Shown: positions 60,405-64,000 of the stretch, piece by piece
Layout: each line of letters starts with the position of its first letter
Position numbering within the stretch: the stretch's first letter is position 1
Source of the DNA: JBPRGH01 sp051418055
GTDB taxonomy: Bacteria; Bacteroidota; Bacteroidia; Cytophagales; Cyclobacteriaceae
Direction: 5' to 3'
Assembly: GCA_051418055.1 (NCBI GenBank)
Contig: JBPRGH010000085.1
Span: forward strand, 62,001 to 126,000
Length of the DNA: 64,000 nucleotides
Translations under genes and position numbers: made by a program
The notes under the pieces: model-generated
The model's input: only the letters and a program-made list of their open reading frames with translations
Database searches by the model: none
Told to the model about the DNA's origin: nothing

Positions 60405-60448
60405 AAAAGAGGCTGCTTAAAAATGCACTTTAAAAAACAGCCTCTTTT
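60405..60448. terminator. terminator between the permease gene and recA
   Basis: Arms AAAAGAGGCTG / CAGCCTCTTTT with a 22-base loop, between convergent genes and with T-runs in both directions. Confidence 0.82.
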
Positions 60449-60464
60449 ATTTACGGAATTTTAT

Positions 60465-61505
60465 TTAAGAAACTTTAACTTTTTCAGCAGGAGCAGGTTC
60501 TTTAACATCTTCACCCTTGATTTTAGCCTTGATCTTTTTCTCGATCTCTGCCATTAATTCAGGGTTATCTTCAATCAATTGTTTAACTGAATCGCGTCCC
60601 TGACCTAATTTATTGCCCTCGTAAGAAAACCACGAGCCTGCTTTTTGTACAATATCTAAAGCAACACCCAGATCCAGGACTTCCCCGGATTTTGATATTC
60701 CTTTTCCATACATAATATCGAACTCAACAGTTTTAAAAGGAGGAGCTACTTTGTTTTTTACCACTTTTACGCGGGTCCTGTTTCCTGTAAGATCATCAGC
60801 ACCCTCTTTGATCTGGCCAATTCGGCGGATATCCAAACGAACTGAAGCATAAAATTTTAATGCATTACCCCCTGTTGTTGTTTCAGGGTTTCCAAACATC
60901 ACACCGATTTTTTCGCGAAGCTGATTAATAAAAATACATGCACAACCGGTTTTACTTATTGTACCAGTTAGTTTTCTAAGTGCCTGTGACATTAAGCGGG
61001 CCTGTAAACCCATCTTGCTATCACCCATCTCTCCTTCAAGTTCGGCTTTAGGTACTAAAGCAGCTACAGAGTCAATAACTATAATATCAATAGCTCCTGA
61101 GCGGATAAGGTGCTCAGCTATTTCTAATGCCTGCTCCCCATTATCGGGTTGAGAGATCAGTAGGTTTTCAGTGTCAATCCCTAATTTCTGAGCATAACCT
61201 TTATCAAAAGCATGTTCAGCATCTATAAAGGCTGCTAGACCACCGGCTTTTTGTGCCTCAGCAATACAATGCATGGTAAGCGTCGTTTTACCGGAAGACT
61301 CAGGTCCGTAAATTTCCGTCACTCTGCCCCTTGGGATTCCGCCTACACCTAAGGCGATATCCAGTCCAAGGGAACCGGTAGAAATGGCAGGGATGTCAAT
61401 AACCTTTTCATCACTTAACTTCATCACCGCACCTTTGCCAAATGATTTTTCCAGCTTATCTATTGTAAGTTGTAAAGCTTTTAATTTTTCTGATTTTTCA
61501 CTCAT
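60465..61505 (-). CDS. recA: RecA recombinase
   Basis: A 346-residue recombinase driving strand exchange and SOS signalling. The Walker A motif GPESSGKTTLTMH is at about residue 66, with DAEHAFDKGY, the Walker B region IIVIDSVAALVPKAELEGEMGD, and the DNA-binding loop RLMSQALRKLTG. FINQLREKIGVMFGNPE, then TTTGGNALKF follow. Length is usual. It is a monocistron with a terminator after it and a candidate promoter upstream. Confidence 0.98.
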   Translation of the reverse strand: MSEKSEKLKALQLTIDKLEKSFGKGAVMKLSDEKVIDIPAISTGSLGLDIALGVGGIPRGRVTEIYGPESSGKTTLTMHCIAEAQKAGGLAAFIDAEHAFDKGYAQKLGIDTENLLISQPDNGEQALEIAEHLIRSGAIDIIVIDSVAALVPKAELEGEMGDSKMGLQARLMSQALRKLTGTISKTGCACIFINQLREKIGVMFGNPETTTGGNALKFYASVRLDIRRIGQIKEGADDLTGNRTRVKVVKNKVAPPFKTVEFDIMYGKGISKSGEVLDLGVALDIVQKAGSWFSYEGNKLGQGRDSVKQLIEDNPELMAEIEKKIKAKIKGEDVKEPAPAEKVKVS

Positions 61506-61602
61506 CGCTGCTTTTATTTATTCTTTTTCGAAAGGTGAAAATAATAACCTTCCGTACATATTCCTACTATCGAAATGAAAATTATTTTAGTAAATATGCT
61601 AA

Positions 61603-61632
61603 CAAATTTAGCAAAAAATATTTCTGATGCAA
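61603..61632 (-). promoter_or_regulatory. candidate recA promoter
   Basis: Reading the minus strand, TTG (61632-61630) is followed 19 bp later by TAAATTTG (61610-61603). Both the spacing and the TAnnTTTG box match the Bacteroidota sigma consensus. The leader would be about 95 nt. No LexA-type box was recognised. Confidence 0.45.
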
Positions 61633-61677
61633 CAGGTTTTATGATGAAATACAAAATCCTCTTGATTATCATTGTAA

Positions 61678-62820
61678 ATGATGAGTAACGTGAAAAAAAT
61701 ATTAAGCACTTTATTTTTTCTGTTGGTGCTGTTTAATTCGAAGGCTCAAATTGATAATGAGCCCTTCTACGAAATTTATAAGTTGCAGCCAGCGGATTCC
61801 AACAAGTTATGGCTAGAGGTAAGCACTCTCGGGTTTAATAAAAATAATGAGTATTTTAATAGAATAGCCGATGGATATACCTTATTTGGTTATCAATTTG
61901 CACCAGTTATTACCTATCAGCCAATTAAAAATTTTGCCTTTACCGGCGGTGTCTACTTCAGGAAAGATTTTGGCACGAATGGGTTCCAGGAAATTGAACC
62001 TATAGCACGGTTTACCTACCATAAAGATAGTTTGCAATTAATCTTTGGGACATTAAATGGTGCATTAGCTCACAGGCTGATAGAGCCCCTTTATGATTTT
62101 GACCGCTCATTAGTTAATCCCTTGGAAAATGGAATGCAGGTGAGATATTTTAAAAAATCGTGGTTTGCAGACTTTTGGATCGATTGGCAGAGGATGATCT
62201 ACGAGGGTGATCCTTTTCAGGAAGAAGTGCTTGGAGGCCTTTCACTGGAAAAAGAATTTAAGCTGGATAATAAGTTATCACTTTACCTACCGTTACAGGT
62301 ACTTATGTATCACCAGGGAGGGCAAATTGATACCGATCCAGACCCGCTTGAGACTTTCTGGAATTCAGCAATTGGTTTAAGGCTCCAGGGCACTCCTGAG
62401 ATAAATATTAAAAGATGGCAGGCCAGCATGTATTACCTTTATTATAGGGATATGTCTAACTCAAAGCTTCAGGCATTTAATAATGGGCAGGGTTTCTATG
62501 CAAATGCATCATTTACTACTAATTTTGATTTACAGGTGATGCTTTCTTATTGGAAAGGTGAAGATTTTATTTCTATTGTGGGTGGCCAGCTTTATCCCTC
62601 GACCTCTTCAGTATTTAAACGTCCTGAGGGAATAGAAAGAGAAAGAGAATTGATGATCCTGAGATTTTCTCATAATATACATGTATTTAAAGGTATATAT
62701 GTTGTTTCTCGATTTGAACCACATTATGATCTGGGGAATAAAACATTTGAATTTTCTCATGGTTTGTACATTAATTATAGGCAAAAGATCCCCCTTATAA
62801 ATAATGTGTTGAAGAAATGA
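61678..62820 (+). CDS. predicted outer-membrane beta-barrel protein
   Basis: A 380-residue protein with a signal peptide (MMSNVKKILSTLFFLLVLF, cleavage after SKAQ). The mature part is made of alternating amphipathic strands rich in aromatic residues (QVRYFKKSWFADFWIDWQRM, for example), and near the end FSHGLYINYRQKIPL. This suggests a small porin-like barrel of about 14-16 strands. No family is recognised. It ends 1 bp before the aminopeptidase gene, so both are co-transcribed. Confidence 0.65.
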   Translation: MMSNVKKILSTLFFLLVLFNSKAQIDNEPFYEIYKLQPADSNKLWLEVSTLGFNKNNEYFNRIADGYTLFGYQFAPVITYQPIKNFAFTGGVYFRKDFGTNGFQEIEPIARFTYHKDSLQLIFGTLNGALAHRLIEPLYDFDRSLVNPLENGMQVRYFKKSWFADFWIDWQRMIYEGDPFQEEVLGGLSLEKEFKLDNKLSLYLPLQVLMYHQGGQIDTDPDPLETFWNSAIGLRLQGTPEINIKRWQASMYYLYYRDMSNSKLQAFNNGQGFYANASFTTNFDLQVMLSYWKGEDFISIVGGQLYPSTSSVFKRPEGIERERELMILRFSHNIHVFKGIYVVSRFEPHYDLGNKTFEFSHGLYINYRQKIPLINNVLKK

Positions 62821-62821
62821 A

Positions 62822-63838
62822 ATGATCAGGAAGATTTTCTTAATTACCGGACTGATATTGGCAATATTGATCATCGTCAACTATGGCCTTATAGCCTATG
62901 GAATTGAGCAGGGGATAGGTCAACTACAAATCGTTTGGGGCGCCAAAAATATTAAGGAGGTGATAAATGATCCGGATGTTCCTGACAGTATCAAGTATAA
63001 ACTCTCCTTAGTTGAAGAGGTAGTAGATTTTGGTGTGAGAGAAATAGCTTTAGAAGATAAAGGGAATTATCAAAAATTTTACGATCAAAAGGGAGAGGCA
63101 TCATTATTTGTGGTGACAGCTGCAGAACCATTTGCGCTAAAACCCTACACCTGGGATTTTCCGGTTGTGGGCAGCATGCCCTACAAAGGGTATTTTGATT
63201 CTCAGGATGCCGAAGCTGAAAAAACCAGGTTGTTAGATTTAGGTTATGATGCATTAATCAGAACACCGGGGGGATGGAGTACCCTTGGCTGGTTTAATGA
63301 TCCTGTTTTAAGTGGAATGCTATCTAAAAATGAAGGTGACCTTGCCAATGTAATACTACATGAACTTACCCACTCCACAATTTTTCTAAAAGATAGTATT
63401 ACCTACAATGAAAATCTGGCAACTTTTATTGGCGATGTTGCAACAGAACAATTTCTCATTAATAAATTTGGAGCAGGATCGGATGAATTAAGAATTTATA
63501 AGGAGGGGAAAGAGGATTTTAATCTCTTTGTCAGTCATATTTTAAGGGGGGCGGATAAATTAGATGTTTTATATAATAAAACTTCCGGCTATCCTGTTGA
63601 AGATAGGGCAGAATTTAAAGAGAAGCTTATTGTAAAAATCATTGATAATTTAGATACTGTTGATTTTTATAATCCCGAACAGTTTAAATGGGAAAGTGAA
63701 TTTTTACCTAACAATGCCTATTTTATGTCGTTCTTACGATATCGGGCAAAACAGGATTTGCTACAGGAGCAGTTCACAAAAGAATTTAATAACGATTTGA
63801 AAGCTTATGTAGAGTTCTTGTCCGAAAAACATAATTAA
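62822..63838 (+). CDS. predicted aminopeptidase (PF10023 Aminopep family)
   Basis: A 338-residue putative zinc peptidase. An N-terminal helix (IFLITGLILAILIIVNYGLIAYG) probably anchors it in the membrane. The catalytic HELTH (His-Glu-x-x-His) lies in NVILHELTHSTIFLKD, and a downstream Glu in YNENLATFIGDVATEQF is the likely third ligand. VGSMPYKGYFD and YDALIRTPGGWSTLGWFNDP are family motifs. Substrate unknown. It is the second gene of a unit with the outer-membrane protein and the DUF3108 gene. Confidence 0.87.
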   Translation: MIRKIFLITGLILAILIIVNYGLIAYGIEQGIGQLQIVWGAKNIKEVINDPDVPDSIKYKLSLVEEVVDFGVREIALEDKGNYQKFYDQKGEASLFVVTAAEPFALKPYTWDFPVVGSMPYKGYFDSQDAEAEKTRLLDLGYDALIRTPGGWSTLGWFNDPVLSGMLSKNEGDLANVILHELTHSTIFLKDSITYNENLATFIGDVATEQFLINKFGAGSDELRIYKEGKEDFNLFVSHILRGADKLDVLYNKTSGYPVEDRAEFKEKLIVKIIDNLDTVDFYNPEQFKWESEFLPNNAYFMSFLRYRAKQDLLQEQFTKEFNNDLKAYVEFLSEKHN

Positions 63839-63840
63839 TA

Positions 63841-64000
63841 ATGGGAAAAAAGGCAGGAGCAATTTTTATATTTATTTCAGGATTTATTTTAATGGGTATG
63901 ATCATCAATACTCAGAGATTATATCCGGCAAATAACAATAATAAACTAGCTTTTGGTACGGGTGAAGTAATCGAATACCGTGTTCACTATGGGTTTATTA
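63841..64000 (+). CDS. DUF3108 protein, 5' part (cut by the window end)
   Basis: The first 53 codons are in the window. The frame begins MGKKAGAIFIFISGFILMG, an N-terminal helix or signal, followed by LAFGTGEVIEYRVHYGFI, a pattern like the start of DUF3108 proteins. It starts 2 bp after the aminopeptidase stop. The function of DUF3108 proteins is unknown; they are typically exported beta-rich proteins. Confidence 0.75.
   Translation, partial: MGKKAGAIFIFISGFILMGMIINTQRLYPANNNNKLAFGTGEVIEYRVHYGFI

Overview
This is a chromosomal window from an AT-rich, Gram-negative, didermic Bacteroidota, most likely of the Cytophagales. The assignment rests on the type IX secretion protein SprA, secreted proteins with T9SS C-terminal sorting domains, lineage-typical families (DUF4837, DUF4292, BT_3928, DUF1599, CdaA-type cyclase next to folP), promoter-like TAnnTTTG boxes and mostly weak or absent Shine-Dalgarno sequences. 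I cannot name the genus. No rRNA, tRNA, CRISPR array, prophage or intact insertion sequence was seen.

Layout. 1-3.2 kb: chemotaxis operon (cheW, cheY, cheA, cheC-like). 3.3-9.9 kb: 2-oxoglutarate oxygenase, chromate-type transporter, a DUF4142 lipoprotein, DUF763, an aconitase-family enzyme and a DCC thiol-redox protein. 9.9-21.5 kb (minus strand): tonB-like gene, vanZ-like gene, gcvH, the giant sprA, ruvA and maeB. 21.5-32.8 kb (minus strand): envelope genes (DUF4837 lipoprotein, MltD-like transglycosylase, EnvC-like activator, DUF4292 lipoprotein, TPR protein, nucleotidyltransferase, flippase), plus gatA, tatA and an enoyl-CoA hydratase. 33.0-36.0 kb: two tandem T9SS cargo genes sharing one C-terminal cassette, followed by a partial tandem duplication carrying an orphan sorting domain.

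36.0-47.5 kb: MtfA-like peptidase with a SEC-C tail, Gcr-type membrane protein, TolB-like protein, serine hydrolase, then a hemolysin III protein, an uncharacterised nitronate-monooxygenase-like protein, a cytochrome c and a secreted protein of unknown role. Similar 16-bp palindromes precede the hemolysin III and cytochrome c genes. 47.7-50.6 kb: threonine catabolism (SDR-type threonine dehydrogenase and kbl) with a Lys/Pro-repeat protein between them. 50.7-54.6 kb: cdaA and folP divergent from DUF1599, BT_3928 and aroK. 55-60.4 kb: ettA, DUF2795, ispD, queA and a MacB-type permease. 60.5-64 kb: recA, an outer-membrane protein, a predicted aminopeptidase and the start of a DUF3108 gene.

The coherent themes are envelope building and T9SS export (SprA can export the sorting-domain proteins encoded here), together with conserved core housekeeping genes. 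Candidates for undescribed biology are the T9SS sorting-domain cassette array, the palindrome-flanked hemolysin III / NMO-like / cytochrome c block, the Lys/Pro-repeat protein in the kbl operon, the Ser-for-Cys change in the aconitase, and the palindrome-bearing gene-free gap at 54.6-55.1 kb.
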